Source: Akkermansia muciniphila (GTDB lineage: Bacteria > Verrucomicrobiota > Verrucomicrobiia > Limisphaerales > UBA9464). From it: a stretch of 48,115 nucleotides of DNA. The notes under the pieces are model-generated. The model was not told where the DNA came from and searched no databases. It was given only the letters and a program-made list of their open reading frames with translations. Position numbers and translations under genes: made by a program. Position 1 is the stretch's first letter; the number at the start of each line of letters is the position of its first letter. The DNA lies in the NCBI GenBank assembly GCA_945900455.1, contig CAMDJH010000010.1, positions 1 to 48,115 of the forward strand, given 5' to 3'. Shown piece by piece: positions 7,449 to 16,332 of this stretch.

Positions 7449-8170
7449 GTCAGAAACACTCCCTGCCCATGATCACTCGATTCAAATGTTCTGACACGAA
7501 GACTCCCAAATCTTCCGGGCAGAACGCAGCCGGATTTACTCTGATCGAACTTCTCTCGGTCATTCTGATTATAGGCATCCTGTCCACCGTACTATTGCCC
7601 GGAATCGCCCGTGCGCGGATGGCCAGCAAGAGCGTCGCTTGCCGCTCAAATCTCCAGCAATGGGGACTGGCAACTCACCTGTTTGTGACGGAAAATGACG
7701 ACTGGCTCCCGCAAGACGGATCGCCAAATGGCACCTGGCTTAAAGGAGGGTGGTATAATGATCTACCAGCAACCCTCGGCATCCCAACCTACCATGAGCT
7801 GCCCTGGCGGACCAACTCATCGATCGATCCCGGCCGATCTCTCTGGATCTGCCCGGCCAATCCTCGAAGAAGCAATACCAACAATCTCTTCCACTACGCC
7901 CTCAATCGCCGAGTCAACGGCGAAGGTTCCAACAGTCACCCCGTCCGGCTCAGTGGCATCCCTGCACCCGCCCTCACCGTCTGGATGTTCGACAATGGCA
8001 GGCTCGCCGGTGTTGCCACCGAGAACGCAGTCCACACGAACCTTCACGCCGGCGGCGCCCAATTCTTGTTGCTCGATGGACACGTCGCGCACCATCGCAA
8101 CACGGACTATTGGGATTTCAAAAACAATCGTGGCCGATTGGATCAACCAAACCTTCGCTGGATTCCCTAA
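7439..8170 (+). CDS. Type II pseudopilin-like protein, H-X9-DG type
   Basis: The 243-residue product has a prepilin leader and a single N-terminal membrane helix ([18 protein letters not shown], residues 32-49), to be cut by a prepilin peptidase after Gly32. Near the C-terminus it has HAGGAQFLLLDGH, the H-X9-DG signature of a large pseudopilin family abundant in Verrucomicrobia, Lentisphaerae and Planctomycetes. The function of the family is unknown; assembly on a type II secretion-like machine is inferred. ATG 7439 lies in a dispersed repeat. ATG 7469 gives a 22-residue leader and is the likely true start. The gene converges with the subtilase, their stop codons overlapping by four bases at 8167-8170. 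Confidence 0.85.
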   Translation: MSIRQKHSLPMITRFKCSDTKTPKSSGQNAAGFTLIELLSVILIIGILSTVLLPGIARARMASKSVACRSNLQQWGLATHLFVTENDDWLPQDGSPNGTWLKGGWYNDLPATLGIPTYHELPWRTNSSIDPGRSLWICPANPRRSNTNNLFHYALNRRVNGEGSNSHPVRLSGIPAPALTVWMFDNGRLAGVATENAVHTNLHAGGAQFLLLDGHVAHHRNTDYWDFKNNRGRLDQPNLRWIP

Positions 8171-10869
8171 GGAGCTTTCATTCGAAGCTGATAGAATCCC
8201 TGTGGAGCGTTCGTGGCCGGAAGAAACGCAGACGTATCCGGACCAACGATGTCCGGCACCTCATCCAAAGGCTTTAACAAATCGAGACCCTCGCCGCCGT
8301 AGAGCACCATCCGATTGGTGGAAAAGGGCCAGCTGATCCGGACAAAATCGCTATACCAGAGTGTCACATCCAATTTCACCAACTGCCCACTCGGTTGAAT
8401 CGAACCTCCGGCCGCGTAATCCCTGCCGACAGTCGAACGTCCATCCCCGGTCGGATCCGATGGTTTCCGGGACAATCCACCCGTCTGTTGACGCTCCCAA
8501 TTGTCGTCAAGTCCGTCCCGATCGCTATCGAGAATGCGGACGCCTTGGATATTGAGAGTCGCCTGCAAGACTGCCCCCTGACCGCCCGTTGCCTGGTCGA
8601 GAATCTCCAGCGTCCAGGTCCCCACCGAGGGCTCCAGGTAGTGATGAGTCGACATATAGGTCCAATCCAAAGGTCCGGCACTGGTATCCGCGTTATAGCG
8701 CTGAAGGACACTCACCGTACCCGCCGGCGAACGGAGTGCGACGCGGAGATCCCCGCGCACCGAGTGATCCGACTGGAGCTGCAGCGTCACATGCTCAATG
8801 GAGAGTGGATCAACCACTTCGAATCGAAGGTCCGCCGGCTGGAGACGCAGCCCCGCCTTCGCGGAGGAGCCAACACCGGCAGCCTGCTTCAATTCCAAAC
8901 CTGCCGTTCGTCCGACAAAGACAACAGGGTACGGAGAAAAATCGGTTCCTCCAGGAATGCATAGCTGATCACCACCGGGGCAGCCACTGAGACCCGAGTC
9001 CTCATAGTTATAGAAAATCACCAGGGCGACATTCTTTGGAAGATTGGCGATTTTGTCCGAATAATTGTTCCGCCCACGTTCCACCAGGGCGACCACGGGG
9101 CCTTCGATTCCCGACGGAATCTCGGTGCGATTTGTGGCAAGACCAAAGTCCACGATGGAAAATCGGTCACCGGCCTGGGTCCCCAACTCGTCGGGAAAGG
9201 GCCCCTGGCCGGGGAGACAATCAAAAAAGGTGCCCGCACCGCCCTTCAACAACTCAACCTGGAGACCGTTATCGGGAATCGCCACCCGGCTGAGATTGGG
9301 TATCGTTGCCCATTCCGCCGGCGGGCGGTTGCTCCAACGCAGCGCCAGGCGGACCGCTTCGCCGGCGTCGAGGAGACCGAACCCGAGATTGTGACTGACC
9401 CGAAGACCGGCTCCGTTCGGGCAGGCCGACGGATCGTCCTGTCCCCGATAGCTGGCGGACAACGCCAGAACCCACTGCACATCCCGAACGGAAAGTCCCG
9501 GATTGGCCGACAACATCAGCGCAACGACGCCGCTGACCAGGGAGGCTGCGGCCGAGGTGCCAATGAAACCGAGGCCGTCAAATCGGTAGTCTGACAGATA
9601 CTCGTAAGGCGGATAGAAAGAGAGGAAGTTTCCTCCCGCCGCACCGATTAGATCTGTGGTAAAGAGGCCACCTTCACCACTTTTTCCACCAGGGGCAGCG
9701 ACCAGGACACACGCGCCAGGCTCGCTGTACGGGGCAGTCGCCCCCGACCGCAAGGCCGCCGCCACGGTGATTGAGCGGAAATCGTTTGCATAGCCGTCTT
9801 CATTTGCGTTCTGACCAAGCTCCCGGTTATTGCCAGCCGGGTGGACCATCACGACACCCAGTCCGTGCCGCCCGTCGAGGTAGGCGCGTTGCATACCCGC
9901 CTGCTCCAGCAAACTTGGTCCAAGCAATACCGACTCATTGGGACTGAAACTGTGATTCTGTACCGCCACGGAATTAAATAAATAACTGTATAATGTCCCC
10001 AATTGTTCGTCGGTCGCCATTTTCCCCCGCTGATTGTAGATAACCCAACTGGCCATCTGAACTTCGGGTGCCACTCCCGCCATCACTTGGTCGTCACCCG
10101 CCGTCGCACCGATCAACCCCGCCACCCCGGTTCCGTGCGCATCGCTCTTTCCGGTGCCAAACGGAAGCCCGTTGTCGGTATTTTCGGCAAAATTGTGGTG
10201 AGGCGCCCCTGTCATTCGCTCCCGTAGTTCCGGGTGCTCCAGTTCAACGCCCACATCAACGACCGCCACGGTGATCCCCTTTCCTCGCGACCAGGGCCAC
10301 GCCGCCCTCGCATTGACATCGATGCCCTCCCGTACCGCATTGGTGGGATTGCGATTCTCCAGGTACCACTGCCCGTCCACGTTGTTGACGTGCGCCGGAA
10401 AAAACGCGTCCTCGGGGGGCGGCGCGTAAGCTGAGTTCAATTCCATCGGTCGTCGGAAAACCGGATAGACGGCATCGACCCCCGGCAACCCGGAGAATTC
10501 ACCGGCAATCTCCATCGCGGTCCGGGCATCCATCGCCTGGAATACGATGATGTCTGCCTCCACACGCTTTCCTCCCTTCAGCCGAACATCCGCTTCCGCC
10601 CGCGCGATAAGTTCTGGAATCGACGTTTGCAGCACCAGTCGATCGGTGAATTCCCACAGCATATTAGGCCGACCGACCGGGTGCCACGTCATTGCGGTTG
10701 GGTCGTCGCCTCCCAGCAACGGCACATCGGATTGCGTCTCGAAAGCTGTCAGCCCGGGCAATCGCACCCAGTCGACGGCCCACAATCCGCCCGCCAATAG
10801 CAGCCAGCCCGCACCCAAAATCCAAATCCGATACAACAAGGACATCCGAGGCAACTTAGCGGAAATCAT
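8167..10869 (-). CDS. Secreted S8 subtilisin-like protease with PA-like and P domains
   Basis: This is a 900-residue exported serine protease. After a signal anchor (YRIWILGAGWLLLAGGLWA) comes a propeptide-like region to about residue 150. The S8 catalytic domain spans about 195-510 with the triad Asp205 (VAVVDVG), His245 (DAHGTGVAG) and Ser439 (GTSAAASL), plus the oxyanion Asn in HPAGNN. A protease-associated-like segment lies at about 565-665 (GPVVALVERG, VALVIFYN). A proprotein-convertase P domain lies at about 690-775 (RGDLRVALRSPAGT, GTWTLEILD), then a calcium-type DSDRDGLDDNWE. The P domain seems to begin earlier, at VAIPDNG (528-534), so the PA-like segment may be inserted in it. ATG 10845 would give a shorter leader. 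The substrate is unknown; it probably acts outside the cell. Confidence 0.9.
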   Translation of the reverse strand: MISAKLPRMSLLYRIWILGAGWLLLAGGLWAVDWVRLPGLTAFETQSDVPLLGGDDPTAMTWHPVGRPNMLWEFTDRLVLQTSIPELIARAEADVRLKGGKRVEADIIVFQAMDARTAMEIAGEFSGLPGVDAVYPVFRRPMELNSAYAPPPEDAFFPAHVNNVDGQWYLENRNPTNAVREGIDVNARAAWPWSRGKGITVAVVDVGVELEHPELRERMTGAPHHNFAENTDNGLPFGTGKSDAHGTGVAGLIGATAGDDQVMAGVAPEVQMASWVIYNQRGKMATDEQLGTLYSYLFNSVAVQNHSFSPNESVLLGPSLLEQAGMQRAYLDGRHGLGVVMVHPAGNNRELGQNANEDGYANDFRSITVAAALRSGATAPYSEPGACVLVAAPGGKSGEGGLFTTDLIGAAGGNFLSFYPPYEYLSDYRFDGLGFIGTSAAASLVSGVVALMLSANPGLSVRDVQWVLALSASYRGQDDPSACPNGAGLRVSHNLGFGLLDAGEAVRLALRWSNRPPAEWATIPNLSRVAIPDNGLQVELLKGGAGTFFDCLPGQGPFPDELGTQAGDRFSIVDFGLATNRTEIPSGIEGPVVALVERGRNNYSDKIANLPKNVALVIFYNYEDSGLSGCPGGDQLCIPGGTDFSPYPVVFVGRTAGLELKQAAGVGSSAKAGLRLQPADLRFEVVDPLSIEHVTLQLQSDHSVRGDLRVALRSPAGTVSVLQRYNADTSAGPLDWTYMSTHHYLEPSVGTWTLEILDQATGGQGAVLQATLNIQGVRILDSDRDGLDDNWERQQTGGLSRKPSDPTGDGRSTVGRDYAAGGSIQPSGQLVKLDVTLWYSDFVRISWPFSTNRMVLYGGEGLDLLKPLDEVPDIVGPDTSAFLPATNAPQGFYQLRMKAP

Positions 10870-10968
10870 GCCAAAGTGAATTGCGAGGAGTGTTTCGACT
10901 GAAATGCGCCGGCTCTGATACCGATCGGGCTTCCGCTCACTTCGATCCCAGCCTACGATCTCCAGCCT

Positions 10969-13521
10969 GTGTTCGCCACGCTGTATGACGCCTTGCCGAA
11001 GGGAGATTCGGTCGAAAGTGATCTCCTACTCGGCCGATTCTTGGAGTATCAGGAGGGCAAGGGTGTGCAGCTCTATCCGGCACAGGAGTCCGCAATCCTT
11101 GAACTGTTCGATGGCAAGAACGTCATCCTCAATACGCCGACCGGTTCGGGAAAATCTCTCGTCGCCTCCGCTTTGCTTTTCCAAGCGCTCGCCCAGGGCC
11201 GTCGATCGATTTACACCTGCCCAGTCAAGGCGCTCGTCAACGAGAAGTGGATGTCCCTCTGTCGCGAGTTCGGACCCGACAATGTGGGCCTCAGCACCGG
11301 TGACGCCACGATTAATCGGGACGCTCCAATACTCTGCTGCACGGCCGAGATCCTCGGGAACATTGCCCTCCGCGAAGGCGCGGACTCCACGATCCGCGAT
11401 GCCGTGGTCGACGAATTTCACTATTACTCCGACCGGGAACGCGGTGCCGCGTGGCAGATTCCGCTACTCACCATGGCGCGCACTCGATTCCTGCTGATGT
11501 CCGCTACCCTCGGCGATACCGGATTCTTCGAGAGTGAACTCACCCGACTGAATGGACTGCAGACGAGCACGGTATCCTCCGTCGATCGTCCCGTACCCCT
11601 TGAATTTGCCTACGCCGAGACCCCTCTCGCTCAGACGCTCGAATCGCTCCTCCAAAACGGGCGCGCCCCGGTTTACGTCGTCCATTTCACCCAGCTCGAA
11701 GCCGCACAAAGCGCCCAGGATTTTACAAGCATCAATGTCTGCTCCCGAGAGGAGAAGGCCGCTGTCGCCGCGGCGATCGAGAATTTTCGATTCAATAGTC
11801 CTTACGGACCCGACCTCCGGCGCTGGCTTCGTCAGGGAATCGGCCTTCATCATGCCGGGCTCCTTCCAAAGTATCGCATTCTCGTCGAGCAACTCGCTCA
11901 GAAGGGACTGCTCAAAGTGATCTGCGGCACGGACACACTCGGCGTCGGCATCAATGTCCCGATCCGTACGGTCGTCTTCACCCGCTTATGCAAGTATGAC
12001 GGACAGAAAACCGGTATCCTGAGCGCCCGTGATTTTCATCAAATCGCAGGGCGCGCGGGGCGCAAGGGGTACGACGACCGTGGTTGGGTGGTCGCCCAGG
12101 CCCCCGAACACGTGGTTGAGAACCTGAAGCTCGACGAAAAGGCCGCGCGGGACGGAAAGAAAATCGTCAAACGAAAGCCGCCGGAGAAGAATTTCGTCAA
12201 CTGGGATCGCAACACCTATACGCGATTGATGTCGGCCCCACCGGAACGGCTGACCTCCCGGTTCAGCGTCTCGCATGGCACACTACTGAATGTCCTGGCG
12301 CGCCCCGGGGACGGCTGCCGGGCGATGCGCGCGTTGATCTCGCGTTGCCATGAATCGCCCAAGGCTAAAAAGGCTCTCACGCGTCGCGCCTGGCAACTAT
12401 TCCGTGCCCTCGTAGAGAAGAAGATCGTCGAATTTACTCCGCGCACGGAAACCGGTTCCCACCTCAGGGTGCATATTTCGCTACAAGACGACTTCTCGAT
12501 GGACCAGGCGTTGTCGCTCTACCTGCTCGACACCCTGCCCCGACTGGATCCGCAAGCGCCCGACCATGCCCTGGATGTGATAACCTTGGTCGAATCTATT
12601 TTGGAGGATCCGGATATTATTTTGCGCAAGCAGTTGGATCGGGTGAAAGACGACGCGATGGCCCGGATGAAGCAGGAAGGCATCGAATACGATCAACGGA
12701 TGGAGGAATTGGAAAAGCTGGAATACCCCAAACCGCGTCGCGAATTCATCTACGAAACTTTCAATGCCTTTGCGGAACAGCATCCATGGGTGGGCCAGGA
12801 AAACATTCACCCAAAATCCATCGCTCGCGAGATGTTCGAGCAATTTCGCTCCTTCGGAGACTATGTCCGCGACTACGAACTTCAGCGGGCGGAGGGGGTT
12901 CTCCTCCGGCACCTTGCCCGCGTCCACAAGGTCCTCGCGCAAACCGTCCCCGATGCGGCGAAGAGCGACACACTTCGCGAATTCGAACTGTACCTTGTCA
13001 CCATGATACGGCAGGTGGATTCAAGTCTCATTGACGAATGGCAGAAGATGCGTAATCCCGCACATCAATCCGCGGCACCGACTCCGGAGATTCGTCCGCC
13101 CGGTTCCGGCGAGGCCGCGCGCGATGTCACCCGCGACGCGGGGAAGTTCACCGCGGCGATTCGGAGTCGGATTTTTGTTTTTCTGCGAGCTCTGCTCGTG
13201 GCGGACTTTGAACGCGCCTTGGAGGTGCCCGCAGGCGCTCTCGATCGAGAGGGTCAAGCGTGGACGGCCGAGCGATTGCGTCTGGCGATGGAATCCTACA
13301 AGCGGGAGCACTCGATGTTTGGTCTGGACCCGGAGGCGCGCAATCTTCGGCATACGCGGGTGCTGCCGTCGGAGGATCAGCGGCTCTGGAAGATTGAGCA
13401 GATGTTAGTGGACCCCGAGGGTCACAACGACTGGATGGTTGTTTGGGAGGTCGATCTGGCCGCGTCGCGTGCAGCGGCTGAACCGATGCTGAAGTTGCAG
13501 GACATCAGATCGGCCGCCTGA
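10969..13521 (+). CDS. Ski2-like DEAD/DEAH helicase with C-terminal DUF3516-type region
   Basis: The 850-residue protein is a superfamily 2 helicase. Motif I is PTGSGKS (57-63), motif II DEFH (148-151), motif III SAT (178-180), motif [13 protein letters not shown] (320-331) and motif [12 protein letters not shown] (358-367). The [10 protein letters not shown] form is typical of the Ski2/Mtr4 group. The long C-terminal half (about 400-850) resembles the DUF3516 region of a bacterial branch of such helicases. ATP-driven unwinding of RNA or DNA is a safe inference, the substrate is not. The GTG start at 10969 is chosen because the frame is closed by a stop at 10900 and no ATG lies between; ATG 10984 is out of frame. 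It is divergent from the subtilase and its 3' end faces tRNA-Arg. Confidence 0.88.
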   Translation: MFATLYDALPKGDSVESDLLLGRFLEYQEGKGVQLYPAQESAILELFDGKNVILNTPTGSGKSLVASALLFQALAQGRRSIYTCPVKALVNEKWMSLCREFGPDNVGLSTGDATINRDAPILCCTAEILGNIALREGADSTIRDAVVDEFHYYSDRERGAAWQIPLLTMARTRFLLMSATLGDTGFFESELTRLNGLQTSTVSSVDRPVPLEFAYAETPLAQTLESLLQNGRAPVYVVHFTQLEAAQSAQDFTSINVCSREEKAAVAAAIENFRFNSPYGPDLRRWLRQGIGLHHAGLLPKYRILVEQLAQKGLLKVICGTDTLGVGINVPIRTVVFTRLCKYDGQKTGILSARDFHQIAGRAGRKGYDDRGWVVAQAPEHVVENLKLDEKAARDGKKIVKRKPPEKNFVNWDRNTYTRLMSAPPERLTSRFSVSHGTLLNVLARPGDGCRAMRALISRCHESPKAKKALTRRAWQLFRALVEKKIVEFTPRTETGSHLRVHISLQDDFSMDQALSLYLLDTLPRLDPQAPDHALDVITLVESILEDPDIILRKQLDRVKDDAMARMKQEGIEYDQRMEELEKLEYPKPRREFIYETFNAFAEQHPWVGQENIHPKSIAREMFEQFRSFGDYVRDYELQRAEGVLLRHLARVHKVLAQTVPDAAKSDTLREFELYLVTMIRQVDSSLIDEWQKMRNPAHQSAAPTPEIRPPGSGEAARDVTRDAGKFTAAIRSRIFVFLRALLVADFERALEVPAGALDREGQAWTAERLRLAMESYKREHSMFGLDPEARNLRHTRVLPSEDQRLWKIEQMLVDPEGHNDWMVVWEVDLAASRAAAEPMLKLQDIRSAA

Positions 13522-13540
13522 TCTGAAATTAGGGAAGCGC

Positions 13541-13617
13541 TGGTGCACGGGGCGGGGGTCGAACCCACAACCTTTGGCTTCGGAGGCCAACGCTCTATCC
13601 AATTGAGCTACCCGTGC
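13541..13617 (-). tRNA. tRNA-Arg (anticodon CCG)
   Basis: On the minus strand this folds as a complete cloverleaf. The acceptor stem GCACGGG pairs with CCCGTGC, and the D arm is AGCTCAATTGGATAGAGC. The anticodon arm TTGGC-CTCCGAA-GCCAA puts CCG at positions 34-36, reading CGG codons for arginine. The T arm is TGTGG-GTTCGAC-CCCGC. The 3' CCA is encoded (TGG at 13541-13543 on the plus strand). The gene is 77 bases long with no intron. It faces the helicase gene, 19 bp away. Its upstream side is the hairpin-rich region starting at 13618. Confidence 0.96.
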
Positions 13618-13776
13618 ATGTCCGAAAGACTGCCCCAATCTAGGAATCACCCCGCGGTGCTGCAATGAGATTGTTTGGGACGTTTCTTCACGGGGCGCAT
13701 CCTGATGTTGTTGGCAGAGGTTGTCGCGCTGCGACAACCCCTGGAAATTCGACGTTTCTGAGCGCGCTTTGCCCTC

Positions 13777-13832
13777 ACTTTGTCGGAAACTTTGTCGGGT
13801 CTTTTCCGGATCGACAAAGTTTCCGACAAAGT
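13777..13832. repeat. Perfect 21-bp inverted repeat with 14-base loop
   Basis: The left arm actttgtcggaaactttgtc (13777-13797) is the exact reverse complement of 13812-13832. Each arm itself contains the word tttgtcgg or its complement twice, so there are four half-sites. It lies 160 bp upstream of tRNA-Arg and 26 bp before the REPIN-like element. It could be a protein-binding site, a transposon end pair or a terminator; nothing in the sequence decides this. Confidence 0.75.
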
Positions 13833-13857
13833 TTCTGGAGATTGGACATTTTCTGAC

Positions 13858-14112
13858 TGTCCCGGAGGGACATGATGATAATAGCCCGGCGTTTCAACGC
13901 CGGGACTGTCGATCGAATTGCGCGAGTCCCGAAGGGACGGTTGATGCGGTGGCATGTTCTACCCAAATTCCCATTTCCATTGCATGTTCAGCCCGAGGAA
14001 ACAGTATCCGACGTCGTGGGTTGAATTTTCAGCCGTCCCTTCGGGACTTGCTTGCCTGTCCTGTAACCCGGCGTTGAAACGCCGGGCTATTGTCGATTGT
14101 CCCTCCGGGACA
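13858..14112. repeat. Nested palindromic element, REPIN-like
   Basis: Three small palindromes occur in order and then again in reverse order as exact complements. They are A tgtcccggagggaca (13858-13872), B cccggcgtttcaacgccggg (13885-13904), C gtcccgaagggac (13926-13938), then C' (14035-14047), B' (14067-14086) and A' (14098-14112). The core between C and C' is about 96 bases and has no clear coding capacity. Such paired REP sequences around a spacer match the layout of REPINs, which in other bacteria are copied by RAYT (REP-associated Y1) transposases. No transposase gene is in the window. Confidence 0.8.
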
Positions 14113-14364
14113 CACGTGCAAGTGTACGGCCAAACTCCAGCGGGATGACGGAGTCCTTCCCCACGTGCCCCGGGCCGCAGGCTGCTTTTGGGACGCAATT
14201 CGTTCCTCCAGAATGGCTAATCTCCAGTCGTTGTCTGCGGACCAGAAGACTCGCGCGAAGCCGCGAAGAAAGCAGGAATTGGTAATCCGCCGCTGGGGGC
14301 CGTTCCGAGCGTCATATCAATGCCAAAATTGTTGCCTAAGCCTCCTTTGCCTTGCTTCGCGGCC

Positions 14365-14391
14365 TCGCGGCTTCGCGTGCGAATCCTACCG
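14365..14391 (-). repeat. 27-bp dispersed repeat, copy 1 (partner at 44872-44898)
   Basis: On the minus strand this reads cggtaggattcgcacgcgaa and continues gccgcga. It matches 44872-44898 (plus strand) at 26 of 27 positions. A shorter related piece, cgcgcgaagccgcgaaga, lies at 14251-14268 on the plus strand, so the two form an imperfect inverted pair here. Confidence 0.7.
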
Positions 14392-14430
14392 CGTGATTCC
14401 GGTCGAGGCGATCTCGAACAACGCTTCGAG

Positions 14431-14985
14431 TCAGCGGGAAGTCTGGCTCGGCTTGACGAAGGCGGCGAGCACGAGTCCCGCAAGGGTCCAGGCGGACACA
14501 TCGTACAGAGCCATCAACCACGCCCAGGAAGCGTCATGATGCCACCAGACGACGGCACCGGCGTCAGTGTGAATAGCGAGTGTAATCGCGGCGAGCATCA
14601 CAAAAAGCACCCGGCGCATGTACGAATTCAAGACCGGAAAGGCCATTTGCATCAGGCACGCAATGAGAGCGACCGTGACCCATTCGATCAGGAACCCGCG
14701 CAACAGCAGGCTCGGATCCGGGAGGGGTCCGCCGATCGAGCGGTAGTGGATGACGGCGAACGGGCCCTTCTGTGCCAGTTCCTCGGCCCGCTTCGGTTCG
14801 GTGGCCAGCCCCGGTAGGGTGTACGTGCCCGAGGCATGGAGATGCTGCCGCAACGCCTGACCCAGGGCTGATTCGTCCCGTGCCGTGAGGGCGACACCTT
14901 TAGGCAGAGGGCCCATCCAAAACACGGCACCCCACATAAACATGGCAACGGCACCGAGAAAACTTCCGAGTACAATTTTCTTCAT
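14431..14985 (-). CDS. Four-helix membrane protein of unknown function
   Basis: I do not recognise the family. The 184-residue product from ATG 14985 begins KKIVLGSFLGAVAMFMWG and has hydrophobic stretches at about residues 5-25, 98-120, 126-146 and 152-174. Between the first and second is a soluble loop of about 70 residues with PGLATEPKRAEELAQKGPF, likely on the outer side of the membrane. The frame is open upstream to 15180, but that part overlaps an inverted repeat and is not protein-like. The gene lies 210 bp after the zinc dehydrogenase on the same strand and could be its last partner or independent. Confidence 0.7.
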   Translation of the reverse strand: MKKIVLGSFLGAVAMFMWGAVFWMGPLPKGVALTARDESALGQALRQHLHASGTYTLPGLATEPKRAEELAQKGPFAVIHYRSIGGPLPDPSLLLRGFLIEWVTVALIACLMQMAFPVLNSYMRRVLFVMLAAITLAIHTDAGAVVWWHHDASWAWLMALYDVSAWTLAGLVLAAFVKPSQTSR

Positions 14986-15108
14986 GAGAATCCTTATTTG
15001 GTGGTGGCCGCCATGGAGCCACACTTCGTCCGCATACGGGAGCCAAAAAGCAGACCTCTGATTCAGCCGCGCACGGCCGGGCATTGCCCTCCGAGCACCC
15101 GCGGGCGG

Positions 15109-15185
15109 TCTGTTTGGAGTTCGGCATTTACGCAGCCCGATTCGATGCTCGGCCCGAGCCGCCTGAAGGCGGAACTCCAAACAGA
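15109..15185. repeat. Inverted repeat with internal hairpin
   Basis: Arms tctgtttggagttc (15109-15122) and gaactccaaacaga (15172-15185) are perfect over 14 bp. Just inside the right arm is a second small palindrome, ccgcctgaaggcgg. It fills most of the gap between the zinc dehydrogenase (stop at 15196) and the membrane protein gene, so it may end the upstream operon. Confidence 0.7.
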
Positions 15186-15195
15186 GTCATCGCCA

Positions 15196-16299
15196 TCAAC
15201 CCGGCACAATCACGCTCTTCGCCGACTGCCACGTTGCCGTCGTGCGCAATGCCTCGTCCGCCTGCTCGATCGTGAACCGGTGCGTGACCATTTCGTGGAA
15301 GGGAAACTCCTGTTGATGCCGGCGAAGAAACTCGATCGCCGCCTGCAAATGTCGCGGCTCGCTCGACCACGAGCCGAACACCTGGAGTTGTTTGCGCGTG
15401 ATGACGTGCGGGTTGAATGCCACCGTGCCCGCGTCGCAATAGTGGCCGAGCACGAGATACTTCCCGCCGTCGCGACATAGTTCCATTCCCTCGACGACCG
15501 CACTCGGATGGCCCACGCATTCCAGCACCACGTCCGCACCGTACCCTCCCGTCAGTTCGCGCACTTTTGCGAGGCGCGCCGCCGGTTCGCGGAGTTCGTT
15601 AAGGTCAATCACCGCGTCGGCGCCAAAACGCTTCGCCATTTCGAGCCGATGGCTGGGCGCGCCGATGACGATGACCTTGCCGGCGCCCGCACTCTTCGCC
15701 ACGGCGAGCGCCGCGATGCCAACCGGACCCGCTCCTTGAACCACCACGTTGTCCTGCCACGCAATGCCCGTGCGTTCGATGCCGTGAATCGCTGTGATCA
15801 ACGCACAACCCGCGCCGATCACGGACTCCGTTGGCAGCTCATCCGGAAGTTTGAAAATCGTCGTGCGCGGATGCAAGTAGTGAAACTCCGCGTAGCCACC
15901 GAGAAAGTGCGGCGCGCAATTGCACGGGTAACCGATGCCGTAGGCCCGCCGTTGTGCACAGCGCGTCGGCTGTTTTTTCACCGCACAGTAGTAGCATTGG
16001 CCGCAGGAAACGGCGGAGTTCCATGTCACGCGGTCACCCACTTTCAGCGGCTTGCCCGACCAGTCTTTCTCGACGCCCTCTCCCAACACCGCGACATGAC
16101 CAACCGTTTCGTGGCCGAGAATTACCGGCAGATGGATCGGCAATTGCCCCTGCCAAAGATGCACGTCGGTGCCGCAGATTCCGGCCATCTCCGTGCGCAC
16201 CAGGACCGCACCCGGCTCAACGTGTGCGGGGACTTCGTATTCGTGAAGCCGCAGCGGCGCGTTGAATGCTTCGAGGACGGAGGCTTTGGCAGTGCGCAT
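15196..16299 (-). CDS. Zinc-dependent alcohol dehydrogenase family protein (MDR)
   Basis: The 367-residue product is a medium-chain dehydrogenase/reductase that oxidises or reduces an alcohol or polyol with NAD(P). The catalytic zinc site is formed by Cys42 (GICGTDVH) and His63-Glu64 (GHETVGH). The structural zinc site is Cys99, Cys102, Cys105 and Cys114 (CGQCYYC...C). The nucleotide-binding Rossmann motif is GAGPVG (190-195). It resembles sorbitol or threonine dehydrogenases in layout but the substrate cannot be named. It follows the PQQ-type propeller by 33 bp and the pseudopilin before that, so the three are probably one operon read from the minus strand. Confidence 0.9.
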   Translation of the reverse strand: MRTAKASVLEAFNAPLRLHEYEVPAHVEPGAVLVRTEMAGICGTDVHLWQGQLPIHLPVILGHETVGHVAVLGEGVEKDWSGKPLKVGDRVTWNSAVSCGQCYYCAVKKQPTRCAQRRAYGIGYPCNCAPHFLGGYAEFHYLHPRTTIFKLPDELPTESVIGAGCALITAIHGIERTGIAWQDNVVVQGAGPVGIAALAVAKSAGAGKVIVIGAPSHRLEMAKRFGADAVIDLNELREPAARLAKVRELTGGYGADVVLECVGHPSAVVEGMELCRDGGKYLVLGHYCDAGTVAFNPHVITRKQLQVFGSWSSEPRHLQAAIEFLRRHQQEFPFHEMVTHRFTIEQADEALRTTATWQSAKSVIVPG

Positions 16300-16332
16300 A
16301 TCACCGATCCCCGGCCGCCGGGGCTCTTGAGT

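Larger units (their letters stand above)
13618..14430. other. Gene-free region of about 810 bp made of hairpins and repeats
   Basis: Short frames exist on both strands but none looks like protein; they read through the palindromes. The visible content is a small hairpin at 13719-13739 (ggttgtcgc/gcgacaacc), a 21-bp inverted repeat at 13777-13832, a nested REPIN-like element at 13858-14112, and copies of a cgcgaagccgcgaag-type repeat at 14246-14275 and 14362-14391. The region lies on the upstream side of tRNA-Arg and downstream of the minus-strand membrane protein gene. Confidence 0.7.

Noticed and set aside
13777..13832. Integron attC site or CRISPR-like repeat
   Set aside because: There is no attC core (R', R'' boxes) and no regularly spaced direct repeats with unique spacers.
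13665..14148. Short frames on both strands in the hairpin region
   Set aside because: Their products are translations of palindromes (repeats of KLCRKLCR or FPTKFPTK type) and change with no start signal.
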